The notes beneath the pieces were generated by a model. It was not told the origin of the DNA. It made no database searches and was given only the letters and a program-made list of their open reading frames with translations. This document shows positions 1 to 8,825 of a stretch of DNA of 64,000 nucleotides, piece by piece. The stretch is from Levilactobacillus zymae (lineage in GTDB: Bacteria > Bacillota > Bacilli > Lactobacillales > Lactobacillaceae), in NCBI RefSeq assembly GCF_032190635.1, contig NZ_JAVLAS010000001.1:2170001-2234000 (forward strand), read 5' to 3'. Every line of letters begins with the position of its first letter. The stretch's first letter is position 1. Both the position numbers and the translations under genes were made by a program.

Positions 1-990
1 GCCTTCTCGCAACGATGTGCTGTGAACCGGCCCCCGCTTATCCGGGAAGTAGTCCGTCATGATCTGATGAACCGCAATCGGCGCTTCACCGTATCCCGTG
101 GCAATCAACGGTTGCTTCCCGGGGTACGTGGCCCCGTCACCAATCGCAAACACTCCGGGGACGCTGGTCGCCATGGTCGAATCCACCGCAATCAACCGCC
201 GGTCCCGTTCAAAGGCCAGGTCCCAGCCCTCGATCACGTGGTAGTCGGACGTGAAGCCGTAACTAATTAATAACTTATCCACGATGAGGTGTTCTTCCGT
301 ATTGGCGCCGACCGTCTTAATGGTCACGTCCACTGCCCCATCGGCCGTAGCGGCCAGTTGGCGGATCAAATACGGCGTTTTAACCGTCACGCTCGACTGA
401 TGCAACACATCGACCATGTGCTCTAACCCGCGAAAAGTATCGCGTCGGTGCAACAGCGTGACTGATTGGGCCACCGATTCCAACATCAAGGCCTGGTCGA
501 TGGCCGAGTCCCCCCCACCAGCGACCAACACCCGCTGTCCGCGGAACTGGTCCTTATCCGGCACGCTGTAGCTCACCTGACCACGTGCGACGAAGTCCTC
601 AATGTGGGCCACGTTGAGCGGGCGTGGTGCAAAGGCCCCGTTTCCCACCGCCACAATCACGGTTTTACTATGGGTCACGCCCTTAGTCGTGGTCACGGCA
701 AAACCATCGTCAATCGCTTGTAGGTTGGTGACGGGCGTCCCCGTTTGTACGGTTAGCGGAAACTGAGCCAATTGCTGGCGCTGGGCCGTGATCAGGTCCC
801 GCCCTTGAATCGCGGGGTAGCCCGCCACGTCGAGAATCGTCTTTTCGGGATATAAGGCATTGACTTGCCCGCCCAAATCAGCGAGGCTTTCCACCAACTG
901 GGTCTTAGCATTCCGCATTCCCGCGTAGAAGGCCGCAAACATCCCCACGGGACCGCCCCCAATAATTGTAATGTCGTACGTTTCAGTCAT
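1..990 (-). CDS. Ferredoxin--NADP(+) reductase, type 2 (TrxB-like), 3' end outside window
   Basis: Flavoprotein that passes electrons between NADPH and ferredoxin or flavodoxin in the cytoplasm. It starts at the ATG at 990 (MTETYDITIIGGGPVG) and stays open for 330 codons to the window edge, close to full length for the family. Visible are the N-terminal FAD dinucleotide motif GGGPVG (residues 11-16), a second nucleotide-binding motif near residue 160 (VLVAGGGDSAID) for NADPH, and the C-terminal FAD contact AIGDGA near residue 282. No CxxC redox motif is seen in the central domain, which separates it from thioredoxin reductase. It is divergent from the hydrolase gene at 1036, with only 45 bases between starts. 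Confidence 0.9.
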   Translation of the reverse strand, partial: MTETYDITIIGGGPVGMFAAFYAGMRNAKTQLVESLADLGGQVNALYPEKTILDVAGYPAIQGRDLITAQRQQLAQFPLTVQTGTPVTNLQAIDDGFAVTTTKGVTHSKTVIVAVGNGAFAPRPLNVAHIEDFVARGQVSYSVPDKDQFRGQRVLVAGGGDSAIDQALMLESVAQSVTLLHRRDTFRGLEHMVDVLHQSSVTVKTPYLIRQLAATADGAVDVTIKTVGANTEEHLIVDKLLISYGFTSDYHVIEGWDLAFERDRRLIAVDSTMATSVPGVFAIGDGATYPGKQPLIATGYGEAPIAVHQIMTDYFPDKRGPVHSTSLREG

Positions 991-1035
991 GTTCATCACT
1001 CCATTTTTAAATTTAACGTGAAAGGAAGTCTGGGT

Positions 1036-1794
1036 ATGCAGCATCGTCATCTCTGGATCAGCGTCGGGATTAGTCTACTGATCATTTTGAGTCTCACGGG
1101 CGCGTGGGCCACCCACCACCAAGCCCTTCGTCAATTCCGCGGGCCACAGACCAGAACGGCCACTTTGCTGTTACCCGGCGATGGTGGCAATTGGTTGTCG
1201 CTACGCAGTATGACTCTCACCCTCAATCAGCCCCACGTCGCCACCCATAGCTTGACCGCCCACGTTGCCAGCAACGGACACGTCCAGTGGGAACAATTCC
1301 ATTCAGTGCGGGCCGATAATCCCCTGATTCCGGTTCTGTTCGCGGATAATACGCACCCGCAACGAGAAGCCCATCAATTGGTCGGTGTCCTGAACGACCT
1401 CGCTAAGCGTTACCACATCACCCACGTGAATTTCGTGGGTCATTCATCAGGTGGCACCATTGCCTTGGCCTACCTGAACTTACCCCATCCAGCAGCCGTG
1501 ACCGTCAATCACTTAGTCTGCATCGGCGCCGACTTTCCGGGCATCCCACCGCTGACCCGTCACTATCCAAAACTACAGGTCCTAAATCTCGCCGGCATGA
1601 TTGACGCCGTGCCCAACGATGGTGAGGTGCCGTTAAGCGATGCTCGGCGGCTGGGCCCCTTAGTTCGGGGGCACGTGGCCAGCTACCGCTTTAAGATCGT
1701 TCACGGTCATCTCTGGCAAGTTGAACACTCACTCTTACACGAAAGTGCTCCGGTGGACCGCACCATCGCCACCTTCCTCTACCGTCCTAACTGA
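1036..1794 (+). CDS. Membrane-anchored/secreted alpha/beta hydrolase (DUF915-like)
   Basis: 252 residues. I chose the ATG at 1036 because AAAGGAAG lies 6 bases upstream and it opens with a hydrophobic segment (residues 6-24) that acts as signal anchor; the open frame extends further upstream only over the divergent reductase gene. The nucleophile elbow GHSSGG (135-140, Ser137) and later Asp and His-rich segments (HGHLWQVEHS near the end) fit the alpha/beta hydrolase triad. Lactobacilli carry several such DUF915 proteins of unknown substrate; a paralogue lies at 5686. Its last 16 bases overlap the convergent PrsW gene. Function beyond hydrolase fold is not known. Confidence 0.75.
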   Translation: MQHRHLWISVGISLLIILSLTGAWATHHQALRQFRGPQTRTATLLLPGDGGNWLSLRSMTLTLNQPHVATHSLTAHVASNGHVQWEQFHSVRADNPLIPVLFADNTHPQREAHQLVGVLNDLAKRYHITHVNFVGHSSGGTIALAYLNLPHPAAVTVNHLVCIGADFPGIPPLTRHYPKLQVLNLAGMIDAVPNDGEVPLSDARRLGPLVRGHVASYRFKIVHGHLWQVEHSLLHESAPVDRTIATFLYRPN

Positions 1795-2822
1795 GTCGCC
1801 TTTAAAATTCGTTGCCCCTGTAACGTCCGGGCTTCACGTAAACCGGCGTTCACCAACACATAGACGGCCAACCAACCGATAGCGATTAAGACCCACTGTT
1901 GCAAATACAAAATATCCAACACCGCAAACGGCGCATTCCAATCCCACGCGGCGTGTAACAAGATGGCTAACAGGTAAAAGCGTAAAAACTTCGGGGCTAC
2001 CATGTTACTCCCCGTGACGGGCTGATGCCGGTCTTTAGCTAAAATAATTGCCGCGCCCATGATGGCTGACCAAATGGTGTGGGTCCCAATGGCTTGCCAG
2101 CTTCGCATGAGTAGCGTCACCAACCCGTATTGCCCCGTATACCCGGCCGTTTCGAAGACCGCAAAGCCCGCGCCGATAGCCGCTCCCACTAATAGGCCGT
2201 TAAAGATGTAGTTAAGCCGAAATCGGTTAATAAAAAACGCAATCACTAACATCTTGGCAGTTTCTTCGATAAAACCCACGATGAGCGCCGATTCCCAGGA
2301 AGTTCCGTTTCCCGATGGAATTAACGAATAGAGAATCATGGTTGCCACCAACGACAGGATGCCGCCCACCAGAAAAATTGTGAAGAGCTGGTAGACCGAG
2401 AGATTTTGGAACACGTTGATCTCAAAAAACATCACCAATAGCGAAAACGGGACGGTTAATGACCCGATAAAGATCATTCCGGGAACCGCATTATTACTCC
2501 GAAACACTAAAAATAACATGGCTAATAAGACGAAACTACTCCCGAGCAACGCAAAGACCCGTGAGAATAGCCAAGGCTTGACCGGCGTCACGGAGACCGC
2601 CTCGAGTGAGGGCGTGGTATTGCGGGTGCCGACAATGAATAAAGATTCGGCGTCATCGCGATTGTGGGCCTTAAACACCTCCGAGAACATGGCAAACAGG
2701 TGGATCTCCACCACCTTGTTCTCACCGGTCCACTCGTTCATTTCCTTGGTCGCATCGTCTAAGAGGTGGTTATGATAATGAAATTGCCGTTTGATGGGTT
2801 TAACTGACTCTTTATTGGCCAT
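1779..2822 (-). CDS. PrsW-family intramembrane metalloprotease
   Basis: 347-residue polytopic membrane protein. The start at 2822 (MANKESVK) is preferred over an in-frame start 38 codons upstream because AAAGGAGG lies 7 bases before it. A soluble N-terminal part of about 80 residues precedes seven or so membrane helices. The family's metal-binding motifs are visible: EETAK (186-190), FETAGY around 222 and HAAWDWN around 306. PrsW-type proteases cleave membrane-bound anti-sigma factors or surface proteins; no sigma or anti-sigma gene is adjacent, so the substrate is unknown. It converges with, and overlaps by 16 bases, the hydrolase gene. Confidence 0.85.
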   Translation of the reverse strand: MANKESVKPIKRQFHYHNHLLDDATKEMNEWTGENKVVEIHLFAMFSEVFKAHNRDDAESLFIVGTRNTTPSLEAVSVTPVKPWLFSRVFALLGSSFVLLAMLFLVFRSNNAVPGMIFIGSLTVPFSLLVMFFEINVFQNLSVYQLFTIFLVGGILSLVATMILYSLIPSGNGTSWESALIVGFIEETAKMLVIAFFINRFRLNYIFNGLLVGAAIGAGFAVFETAGYTGQYGLVTLLMRSWQAIGTHTIWSAIMGAAIILAKDRHQPVTGSNMVAPKFLRFYLLAILLHAAWDWNAPFAVLDILYLQQWVLIAIGWLAVYVLVNAGLREARTLQGQRILKATQLGR

Positions 2823-2949
2823 CGGCGTTCCTCCTTTGGTCTCCTGATTGTCCCGTGGGGCCGTGACTGGCCGCTTCCGGGTGACCGAAAAATAATCCTT
2901 CCTTATCTTACCGTGAAGCGCGGCGACCTTCAACAAATGCCAGCGAGGG

Positions 2950-2978
2950 TTGCGGAATGTAACCCGTTACATTATAGT
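2950..2978 (+). promoter_or_regulatory. Sigma-A-type promoter of nucleoside hydrolase gene
   Basis: TTGCGG at 2950-2955 and TATAGT at 2973-2978 with a 17-base spacer, about 50 bases before the start codon at 3027. Confidence 0.6.
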
Positions 2979-3026
2979 TAAGTTAGGCATTTCGCCAATT
3001 ATGGATTATAGAGGGGATACGCAATT

Positions 3027-3983
3027 ATGGCAAAACGTAAAATGATTTTGGACCTAGATACGGGGATCGATGACTCCTTAGCCATCGCCTACGCCTTGGG
3101 GGCCCCGGATGTTGACTTGATCGGGATTATGGGTTCTTACGGGAACGTCTACGTTGAAGACGGTGCCAAGAACGCCTTAAAGATTTTGGAATTGTTGGGT
3201 CACACCGACATTCCCGTCTACGTGGGGGAAAGTCATTCTTCCACGAGTGACCACTTCGACCGGATGCAAGTGAGTGCCAACATCCACGGGGAAAACGGGA
3301 TTGGCCAAGTCGACCTGCCCGATCCTAAGCGGCCCATCGAAAAGGAATCCGCGGTAGACTTCTTGATTGACGCGGTCCACCAATACGGCAAAGACCTTAC
3401 CCTGGTCCCAACTGGTCCGATGACCAACTTGGCTGCCGCCTTGAAGAAGGCCCCAGAAATCGCCACCGAAATCGGTAACGTCACCTTCATGGGCGGGGCC
3501 TTAACCGTTCCCGGTAACGTCACCTTCGTGGCTGAAGCCAACATCAACCAAGATGCTGAAGCCGCTAACGCCGTTTTGACCAGCCCATTACACTCCACGA
3601 TGGTGGGCTTGGATGTCACCTTACGGACCTTATTGACCCGCAAGGAAACCCAACAATGGCGTGACCTAGGAACTGAAGCTGGTGAAAAATTTGCCGACAT
3701 CGTCGATTATTACATCGACGCCTACCGTCAATTCAACGACAACTTAGGTGGTTGTGCCTTACACGATCCATTGGCCGTTGGGGTGGCTTTAGACCCTTCC
3801 TTCGTTCAAACGTTAGATCTCAACATGCTGGTAAAGTATGGCAAGGAAGACTACGGTCGGACCATCGGTGACGATAACCGATTGAACGAACCAACGAACG
3901 TCAAAGTTTCCGTCCAAGTGGACACGGACCGTTACTTAAAGACGTTCATGAAGTATCTCACCAACCTCTTCAAGCAAAACTAA
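3027..3983 (+). CDS. Ribonucleoside hydrolase (IunH/Rih family)
   Basis: Cytoplasmic enzyme of 318 residues that hydrolyses the N-glycosidic bond of ribonucleosides to free base and ribose, part of nucleoside salvage. The family's calcium/ribose-binding signature DLDTGIDDS is at residues 8-16, followed by VPTGPMTNLA and the FMGGA segment near 155; the C-terminal DPLAV carries the remaining metal ligand Asp. AGGGG precedes the ATG by 11 bases. It is a single-gene unit with its own promoter and a strong terminator. Base specificity (pyrimidine or purine) cannot be told from sequence alone. Codon use is highly biased, suggesting good expression. Confidence 0.92.
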   Translation: MAKRKMILDLDTGIDDSLAIAYALGAPDVDLIGIMGSYGNVYVEDGAKNALKILELLGHTDIPVYVGESHSSTSDHFDRMQVSANIHGENGIGQVDLPDPKRPIEKESAVDFLIDAVHQYGKDLTLVPTGPMTNLAAALKKAPEIATEIGNVTFMGGALTVPGNVTFVAEANINQDAEAANAVLTSPLHSTMVGLDVTLRTLLTRKETQQWRDLGTEAGEKFADIVDYYIDAYRQFNDNLGGCALHDPLAVGVALDPSFVQTLDLNMLVKYGKEDYGRTIGDDNRLNEPTNVKVSVQVDTDRYLKTFMKYLTNLFKQN

Positions 3984-3994
3984 TTTAACTTACT

Positions 3995-4030
3995 AAAAAA
4001 ACGGCGTTCCCTTTACGGAACGCCGTTTTT
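3995..4030 (+). terminator. Rho-independent terminator
   Basis: Perfect 11-bp stem AACGGCGTTCC / GGAACGCCGTT with a CTTTAC loop and T-run; the A-run on the left also suits the convergent secreted-protein gene at 4080. Confidence 0.9.
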
Positions 4031-4079
4031 GCTGTCTGCCGGAAAGAATATTCCTCCCAGGGCCGTTTCAGTGCCTGCA

Positions 4080-4736
4080 TTATTTCTTAATATTAAAGTT
4101 CTTCACCATGGTATCCACGGCTTGGTTGGCATATTGCGTGGCGATTTGTTCCTTCTGGGCTTGCGTAGCCTCGATAGAAGCAAACGCCTTTAAGTACTTC
4201 TTGTACATGGTCGGTTGAACGTACTTCTTGGCATATGCCTTGGCTGGATTGGTCTTGGTTCGCGTATAGGTATAAGTCTTTCCGCTGTTCGCTAAGCGCC
4301 GGTTGGCCTTAGTCCCAGTGAGCTTGGTGGTAAACTTGTTGGCCGACTTCTTGGTCAGCTTGAACGTATAGGCTTTCTTTGATAATGACGTCGTCGTCTT
4401 GCCGTTGGCCGTCTTAAAGTTAATCAGCTTATACTTCATGGTCAACACTTTGCTGTTCTTACTCAGTTTCATCGAGTTCAGGGCCCCGTACTTGACGTTC
4501 GGCACGCTACCAAAGTCCCCCATCACCAGAATGGTTGCGGACTTCTTGCTGTTAGTCGAAGCCTTGACCGTTTCAAAGTGAAAGGCACTCTTCGCCTTGG
4601 CACTCTTATAGTAACTTTGTAGATCCTTGTTTGCGAACTTGACGCTAGTCTTGGCACTGGCCACACTAGGGGTGAACACGCCACCCATGGTTCCTACTGC
4701 CAACATCGTCATTCCTATTTTCGCCCATAAACGCAT
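4080..4736 (-). CDS. Secreted protein of unknown function
   Basis: 218 residues; AGGAGG lies 8 bases before the ATG at 4736. Residues 1-28 form a Sec signal peptide (MRLWAKIGMTMLAVGTMGGV, then a SVASA-K cleavage site). The mature part is very rich in Lys, Ser and Thr, with no cysteine, and I see no catalytic motif. It ends in a helical section (AFASIEATQAQKEQIATQYAN). It looks like one of the many small lysine-rich exported lactobacillus proteins, probably cell-wall associated by charge. I do not recognise a named family. Confidence 0.7.
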   Translation of the reverse strand: MRLWAKIGMTMLAVGTMGGVFTPSVASAKTSVKFANKDLQSYYKSAKAKSAFHFETVKASTNSKKSATILVMGDFGSVPNVKYGALNSMKLSKNSKVLTMKYKLINFKTANGKTTTSLSKKAYTFKLTKKSANKFTTKLTGTKANRRLANSGKTYTYTRTKTNPAKAYAKKYVQPTMYKKYLKAFASIEATQAQKEQIATQYANQAVDTMVKNFNIKK

Positions 4737-4815
4737 CCCAATTTCCTCCTTAAGTTCCTTAGCTGTTTCATTTAGTGTGCCATATTCAACCCAACTTGTC
4801 AGTTAAGGTGTTTCA

Positions 4816-5631
4816 CTAATTTAATGTCGCTTGAAAAACCTGCCGTAGATAAGCGGCCACCCCGGCGGCATTATTGTCCTTCGGTGTCTCGTGATTGGCA
4901 GCCGCTTTGATTTCCGGCTGACCATTCAGCATAGCGACCCCGCCACCTGCGGCCTTAATCATCCCTAAATCGTTTTCGGCATCCCCAAAAGCCATTAAGT
5001 GGCTAAAGTTCCAGCCAAAATGGGTCAACAATTGGCCCAACCCCACGGCCTTGTCCATCTCGGCCGCCAAGAATTCCAAGATTTTCGGTTGCGACCGCAC
5101 GACGTGATACTTTTGTTTCAGGTCCGGCGTCAAGCGAGCCACCACCTGATCCAAGACGGCGGCGTCCGTGGCCATTACCGCCTTGCTGTAGAGATGGTCC
5201 GGTAAATCAGCAAAGGCCGTTGGGGTGAACGTCATCGGCGCCTTGAGCATCTGCTGATACACGGACGGTTTCAGGTCGGCTACCGGGTAAACTTGGTCAA
5301 AGTCCAAGATGTCTAACGGATAGCCGTTGGCTGACGCGAAGGCGTGTAGCAGGTCGAAGTCGTGATGTTTAAGTCCACTTTGGGCCAACGTTTCCTTCGT
5401 CACGTTGTTCACCACTAAAGCGCCGTTAAAGGTAATGGTAAAATCCTCCGGGGTGGTTAATCCCAGTTGTTGGATGTAACCCCAAATGGCGTTGATGGGC
5501 CGTCCGGTGCATAACACGACCTTCATTCCCGCCTGATGGAGCTGGCGCAGCGTGGCAACGTTTTCTTCACTAATCGTTTTATCGGTATTTAGTAGCGTCT
5601 CGTCTAAATCGAGCGCAATCATCTTGATCAT
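4816..5631 (-). CDS. Cof-type HAD phosphatase (sugar-phosphatase-like)
   Basis: 271 residues. HAD motif I DLDET is at 8-12 (nucleophile Asp8, acid Asp10), motif II CTGRP near 41-45, a conserved Lys in the cap/core junction, and motif IV FGDAENDLGM near 217. These are the features of the Cof/YidA subfamily, which dephosphorylates small phosphorylated metabolites such as sugar phosphates or flavin nucleotides. GGGAGG precedes the ATG. It is probably monocistronic. The substrate cannot be assigned from sequence. Confidence 0.9.
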   Translation of the reverse strand: MIKMIALDLDETLLNTDKTISEENVATLRQLHQAGMKVVLCTGRPINAIWGYIQQLGLTTPEDFTITFNGALVVNNVTKETLAQSGLKHHDFDLLHAFASANGYPLDILDFDQVYPVADLKPSVYQQMLKAPMTFTPTAFADLPDHLYSKAVMATDAAVLDQVVARLTPDLKQKYHVVRSQPKILEFLAAEMDKAVGLGQLLTHFGWNFSHLMAFGDAENDLGMIKAAGGGVAMLNGQPEIKAAANHETPKDNNAAGVAAYLRQVFQATLN

Positions 5632-5685
5632 GGCGTAGCCTCCCGTTAACTCCAGTCTACTCGTTACAATTTTAAAAATAAACCT

Positions 5686-6501
5686 CTAGTCCAAAAGATC
5701 CTGCCGAATCAAATGCACGATTTGTTGATTTTCCGGTAAGTTCGCGTGGTTGGCATTCGCACCACTCACGGTAATCTGCGTGAAGCTTTTGACCTGCTTT
5801 TGAAAGATGTATTTCCCCCGATCCACACTATCAAACGGGACGATACCGTCGCCATCATATGACTGACTACCGGCTAACGAATACACCACGAGATGCTTCG
5901 ATAGATTTTGCCGGCCAGCCACCAGTTGTTTAAAGAGGGGGGTGTCGACCTTGGGGTTGGCCTCTTCTAGGTTAAACGGTGACGCGATGGTCATCAAGCG
6001 GTCAGCGTGGGCCCCAGTCTTCGCCAACGCATTTTCCATAAACAGCGTCAGGACCAGGCCCCCGTTAGAGTGCCCCATCGCCGAGAAGTGGTTAAAATGA
6101 TAGGTTTTCTGCAAGGCTTGAAAGGCGATGGCAAACCACGCCGCTTGGCGCCGAATGTTGGTCAACCCGTCGGTCTTATTCTGAAACCCAATCACGATAA
6201 ACGGGCGCCGGTCGCCCCGCCGAATTGACCCACTATAAACTAATTGATTGTTCGTCTTCACTTCGACCCGCAACAAGCTATGCTGCGTTTTGGTCTGCGT
6301 GTTCAGTTCCTTGACCAGGGCATTAAAGCGGTTCTGCGTGGCACTAGACCCCGGTACCAAGATCACCGGCGCCATCGCACTTTGGTAGTTGGCCCGCGCA
6401 TGTCGGGTTTGCTGGGAACACCAAAAGAGCCCCGGAAGACTCAGTAGGATCACCAATAGTCCCAACACCCAGAGTCCCCGATAATGGTTAAAGCGTCGCA
6501 T
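5686..6501 (-). CDS. Membrane-anchored alpha/beta hydrolase (DUF915-like)
   Basis: 271 residues with an N-terminal membrane anchor (residues 8-28) and outside-facing hydrolase domain. The nucleophile elbow GHSNGG lies at 143-148 (Ser145) and the C-terminal H-AN-LPEN segment supplies the likely His. The ATG at 6501 is preferred to a GTG two codons upstream because GAGGAGG at 6511-6517 gives 9 bases of spacing to the ATG and only 3 to the GTG. The start overlaps the end of the EIIC-like gene by 14 bases, so the two are probably translationally coupled. Paralogue of the gene at 1036. Substrate unknown. Confidence 0.8.
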   Translation of the reverse strand: MRRFNHYRGLWVLGLLVILLSLPGLFWCSQQTRHARANYQSAMAPVILVPGSSATQNRFNALVKELNTQTKTQHSLLRVEVKTNNQLVYSGSIRRGDRRPFIVIGFQNKTDGLTNIRRQAAWFAIAFQALQKTYHFNHFSAMGHSNGGLVLTLFMENALAKTGAHADRLMTIASPFNLEEANPKVDTPLFKQLVAGRQNLSKHLVVYSLAGSQSYDGDGIVPFDSVDRGKYIFQKQVKSFTQITVSGANANHANLPENQQIVHLIRQDLLD

Positions 6502-7789
6502 TGGCACTCGCCTCCTCGTGAACTTGCCGTTCAGCGATGGCCGCCCACTTTACAAACGGATAATAAATGACCGTACTCAACGCTAGGTTGACCAGTGCTA
6601 ACCCCAAGGCCGACCAGGCACCCCCCGTTCCCAGGAAGCTGATCAACGGTCCGGGAGTCCCCACGGCAAAGGGGTAAGCCGAAGCCGGAACCCAATGCAG
6701 GCCCAAGCACAGACTACTTAGTGACAAACATGCCAGGGGCGCGACAATCAACGGCACCAGGAGCACCGGACTGAGGATAACCGGTAACCCCACGAGCAGG
6801 GGCGCGTTGACATTCCCCATTACGGGCAGCACACTTAACCACCCAATCCGCCGTTGCGCGGTGTTTTGGGTCACCAGCAAAATAGCCACGAGTAACCCCA
6901 GCGTCATCCCGGTGCCCCCCATATTCGCGTAGGGTTGGCTCACGGTTTGCACCGTCAGGGGATGCGGTAAGTGCCAGTTACCCGTGGTTAACACCGCAGC
7001 CAGATTTTGGGCAGCCATCACGGACTGCTCCGGGGTGGTTGGCACCGGACTTAACACGCCTAGCCAATTCAGCGCACCATTTAACACGCTAAAAACGGCG
7101 AGCTGCCCCCACCCATCTGCCAGATTAAGTGGGGCCCGTAACCAGGCACTAAACCCAGTCTGCAGGCTAAACGGCGCTCGTAACAGCCAGATCAGCCCCC
7201 CGGCCGCCACCAATAACAAGCCCAACGTGCCCAACGTTAATGGGCGTTCTAACGTATCACCGGGCTGCGACCAGTGCAACACACTCCACCGGTAGAGGTT
7301 ACCGATTAATAACCCCACTACCGCTCCCACAGCTAATCCGGTTAGGCCGAGGTTCATCGCTAACCATTCGGGCGACCGGCCCACCTGTACGGTCGCCGGG
7401 TTGACATTCAATACTTGCAAGCCCAGGACCGCGATCCCCCCCGCCATTAAGCGGTCACTAGAAGCGGCGGTGACCCGGGCTACCAATAAGTAACTGACGA
7501 CAAACGCCATCCCCAAAACTGCTAAGCCCAATGCGCCCGTTTGCAGCAGGAGCACGCCTTGCTGCAAACGGGTCCGGCGCAGTAGCCAGGTGGTCACGTG
7601 TAGCGTCTGGTAATAATAACCCGTGGGTTCCAGCCAGCTGCGGTTGACGAGATCCGCTAGGGTGCCCACAAGGACCAACGGAAAGATCAGCCGTAACGCC
7701 GTCAAGAGTACCCGGACCTGTTGATTTTTTCGCCACCGAACTTCCCCCGCAATCATCCATTGACCGAGCTGGCTTACTGGTTCACGCAT
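6488..7789 (-). CDS. PTS EIIC-like polytopic membrane protein, degenerate substrate loop
   Basis: 433 residues with about ten membrane helices, organised like the lactose/cellobiose EIIC family. The start at 7789 (MREPVSQLGQ) has a GGGGGG run 5 to 6 bases upstream; an in-frame extension of 19 codons has no better site. In the family, the substrate-binding re-entrant loop carries a conserved Glu in a G/N-E-P-hhhGLP motif; here the matching segment reads NAPLLVGLPVIL, so the Glu is replaced by Ala. No EIIA or EIIB gene is nearby. It sits between a HAD phosphatase (73 bases upstream) and a coupled DUF915 hydrolase. A non-PTS role, or loss of function, is possible. Confidence 0.7.
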   Translation of the reverse strand: MREPVSQLGQWMIAGEVRWRKNQQVRVLLTALRLIFPLVLVGTLADLVNRSWLEPTGYYYQTLHVTTWLLRRTRLQQGVLLLQTGALGLAVLGMAFVVSYLLVARVTAASSDRLMAGGIAVLGLQVLNVNPATVQVGRSPEWLAMNLGLTGLAVGAVVGLLIGNLYRWSVLHWSQPGDTLERPLTLGTLGLLLVAAGGLIWLLRAPFSLQTGFSAWLRAPLNLADGWGQLAVFSVLNGALNWLGVLSPVPTTPEQSVMAAQNLAAVLTTGNWHLPHPLTVQTVSQPYANMGGTGMTLGLLVAILLVTQNTAQRRIGWLSVLPVMGNVNAPLLVGLPVILSPVLLVPLIVAPLACLSLSSLCLGLHWVPASAYPFAVGTPGPLISFLGTGGAWSALGLALVNLALSTVIYYPFVKWAAIAERQVHEEASANATL

Positions 7790-7862
7790 ACGCTGTCCCC
7801 CCAATTCCCCCCAATAGTACGGCACCACGGGCAAGCAACTCACCACTTAAGGGTTAGTTCGG

Positions 7863-8690
7863 TTACTCCGCGAACGCCGCTAGCCACGCCGCAATCTGGT
7901 CTAAAACGACCGGGGACGCATTGGTCCGTGTCGTGCATTGGTCGGCTTCCGCGAGAATCTCGGGGGCGGCGTTCGCCACCGCAATGCCTTGACCCGCCCA
8001 CTGCAATAATGCCAGATCGTTACCAGAATCGCCGAAAGCTGCCACTTGGGTGCTCGAAATCTGCCAGTCACGTGCCAAGGCTTGCACCGCGGTGGCCTTA
8101 TTAACGCCCGGTAACGACACGTTAAAGCCTCCCAAGCCGCTACTAGTCGCCGTTAGTTGTGGTGCAAATCGGTGGTTAAAGGCTGCCACCTGCGGGCGCA
8201 CGTCGGTCCGGTGCCAGGTGACATCCAATTTCAAGATAGGGGCTGTCACCTGCGTTAGGTGCGCAACGTGCGTCAAACTGGGATAAAAGGCTTGTGATGC
8301 CCGAAACCGAGCACTCGTCACCGGTAACTCCGTGTACGCGCGGTCCGCCCCACAACTAATTAAGAAATTATCCGCCAAGCGCGGATCCCGCTGAATCCAG
8401 GTGATGGCTGTGCGCACTAACGGGGTTGGAATCACCTGTGTCTGTAAGACCTCACCGCGCCCAGTCACCGTTAACGCGCCATCTTCGACCACGTAGGTCA
8501 GCTCATGAACCGCTGCTAAGTCGCCGAACAACTCAACCACGTGATCGAGCGGGTCGCCGGTCGCGACGACAAAGTGACTGTCGTGCTGGGCCAACTTCCG
8601 TAAGAGTCGATCTAAGCGCGCGTGGTCGTAAGTGCCCCGGGGGTCCAAGAAGGTGCCGTCTAAGTCCGTCGCAATGAGTCGTGGTAGCAT
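7863..8690 (-). CDS. Cof-type HAD phosphatase
   Basis: 275 residues. The ATG at 8690 (MLPRLIATDLDG) is chosen because AGGAGG lies 10 bases upstream; a TTG three codons earlier would leave only one base. HAD motif I DLDGT is at 9-13 (Asp9, Asp11), ATGDP near 41, and GDSGNDLALL near 215 is motif IV. It probably dephosphorylates a sugar phosphate. First gene of an apparent unit with the EIIC-like protein and the DUF915 hydrolase, which would fit handling of a phosphorylated sugar, but this is inference. Confidence 0.87.
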   Translation of the reverse strand: MLPRLIATDLDGTFLDPRGTYDHARLDRLLRKLAQHDSHFVVATGDPLDHVVELFGDLAAVHELTYVVEDGALTVTGRGEVLQTQVIPTPLVRTAITWIQRDPRLADNFLISCGADRAYTELPVTSARFRASQAFYPSLTHVAHLTQVTAPILKLDVTWHRTDVRPQVAAFNHRFAPQLTATSSGLGGFNVSLPGVNKATAVQALARDWQISSTQVAAFGDSGNDLALLQWAGQGIAVANAAPEILAEADQCTTRTNASPVVLDQIAAWLAAFAE

Positions 8691-8778
8691 GTTTTTCAAT
8701 CCTCCTGATCAATCGTGAAAGTACTTTCAGCATACCGATTTACTTCGGGTGACGCAACGCTCAGCTCTCGTGCGACGC

Positions 8779-8820
8779 AAAAAGGCCGCCCCGTCCCTGC
8801 GGACGACGCGGCCTTATTTA
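8779..8820 (-). terminator. Rho-independent terminator of the D-Ala-D-Ala carboxypeptidase gene
   Basis: Stem AAGGCCGC / GCGGCCTT around an 18-base loop, with the T-run on the minus strand just after the stop codon at 8826. Confidence 0.8.
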
Positions 8821-8825
8821 AACGT

